Source of the DNA: Pseudomonadota bacterium
GTDB taxonomy: Bacteria; Pseudomonadota; Alphaproteobacteria; Acetobacterales; Acetobacteraceae
Length of the DNA stretch: 5,766 nucleotides
Assembly (NCBI GenBank): GCA_021808985.1
Contig: JAKBAQ010000182.1
Location: 1-5,766, forward strand
Direction of reading: 5' to 3'
Under the pieces are notes generated by a model that was given only the letters and a program-made list of their open reading frames with translations, made no database searches and was not told where the DNA came from. Positions 5,245 to 5,766 of the stretch are shown here, one piece after another. Positions within the stretch are counted from its first letter, which is position 1. Every line of letters starts with the position of its first letter. The position numbers and the translations under genes were made by a program.

Positions 5245-5766
5245 TTAGGGCCAGTAGATCCGCGCGATGCTCTCCCCGGCGTTGAGGCGCGCCTGAATGC
5301 GGCCCATGTTTTCCATGCTGCGCGGGTCGGCGAACAAGGTCTGGCTGATTTTCTGGTCGTTCTCCAAACCCTCGCTCTGGTTCAGATCCTCATCCTCGCC
5401 CAGCATCTGCTTCATGCCCGCGACGGATTGCGCCGGCAGCCCGGCGATATGCCGCGCCATGGCCAGCGCCTCGCGCACTGCCTCGCCCTTGCCCACGAGG
5501 CGGTTCAGCCCGCCCAGCTCATACACACGCTGCGCGGTGAGCGGCAGGCCCATCAGCACCACCTCGGCGGCCATGGTCCGGCCGATCAGCCGCACCAGGC
5601 GCGATGTGCCGCCAATGCCGGTGCCCGCGCCGATGATCACCTCCGGCTGGCTGAAGCGCGCCTGGCGCTCGGCCACGCGCAGGTCGCACGCCCAGCCAAG
5701 CTCGCAGCCGCCGCCCGAGGTGTCGCCGCTGATGGCCGCGATGGTTACCGCCTTGCCGCGGTTGAG
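5245..5766 (-). CDS. Enoyl-CoA hydratase/isomerase (crotonase) family protein, C-terminal part
   Basis: A 5'-truncated gene: 173 codons and the TAA stop are inside the window, and the start lies beyond base 5766. Crotonases act on acyl-CoA thioesters, most often hydrating a 2-enoyl-CoA. The visible part begins within the oxyanion-hole region (AAISGDTSGGGCELGWACDL, residues 10-29 of the fragment). It has glutamates at fragment positions 22 (GGGCE) and 42 (SQPE), 20 residues apart, as are the two catalytic glutamates Glu144 and Glu164 of rat mitochondrial hydratase. A hydratase activity is therefore plausible. The following loop reads GAGTGIGGT instead of the usual PGAGGT, with no proline. The C-terminal trimerization helices appear complete, ending in GESIARIYWP. 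A GTG at 5676 is an internal valine codon, because clear family homology continues upstream of it. The acyl substrate is not identifiable. marR lies 76 bases downstream on the same strand. Confidence 0.88.
   Translation of the reverse strand, partial: LNRGKAVTIAAISGDTSGGGCELGWACDLRVAERQARFSQPEVIIGAGTGIGGTSRLVRLIGRTMAAEVVLMGLPLTAQRVYELGGLNRLVGKGEAVREALAMARHIAGLPAQSVAGMKQMLGEDEDLNQSEGLENDQKISQTLFADPRSMENMGRIQARLNAGESIARIYWP

Noticed and set aside
5232..5253. Inverted repeat TGGCCC / GGGCCA around the crotonase stop codon as a terminator
   Set aside because: The stem is only six pairs with a ten-base loop, and no T-run follows in the direction of transcription, so it is too weak to call.
5674..5676. 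GTG as the start of a short 143-residue crotonase-like protein
   Set aside because: The frame continues upstream with the conserved oxyanion-hole and GGGCE motifs, so this codon is an internal valine and the gene simply runs off the window.

Overview
This is a GC-rich, densely coded chromosomal window. It holds seven protein genes and no RNA gene, mobile element, CRISPR array or large non-coding stretch. The strong G/C preference at third codon positions, the adjacent speD and speE genes and the protein sequences suggest an alphaproteobacterium, perhaps of the Acetobacteraceae type. That placement is an inference from composition and protein likeness, not from a marker gene.

Left part, plus strand (6-1449): speD encodes a pyruvoyl-dependent S-adenosylmethionine decarboxylase proenzyme, and speE encodes spermidine synthase. 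SpeD makes decarboxylated SAM, and SpeE uses it to aminopropylate putrescine to spermidine. A 127-base spacer between them carries a strong GC hairpin.

Middle part, minus strand (4602 down to 1434): rfbF, rfbG and rfbH overlap one another and form a tight operon for CDP-activated 3,6-dideoxyhexose synthesis. RfbF makes CDP-glucose, RfbG makes CDP-4-keto-6-deoxyglucose, and RfbH (E1) is the PMP/[2Fe-2S] C-3 dehydrase. RfbH keeps the His-for-Lys active-site swap and an exact C-X57-C-X1-C-X7-C iron-sulfur motif. The E1 reductase (E3), the final sugar-specific enzyme and any glycosyltransferase are absent from the window. The operon instead ends tail-to-tail against speE, overlapping it by 16 bases.

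Right part, minus strand (5766 down to 4638): the C-terminal 173 codons of an enoyl-CoA hydratase/isomerase (crotonase) family protein are followed by a MarR-family regulator. The regulator ends only 35 bases before rfbF, so marR and rfbFGH could share a transcript. The most notable features are the compact, partner-less dideoxysugar cassette, its placement just behind a MarR regulator, a divergent catalytic-loop segment in RfbG, and the overlapping convergent ends of speE and rfbH. No clearly new system can be demonstrated from the sequence alone.
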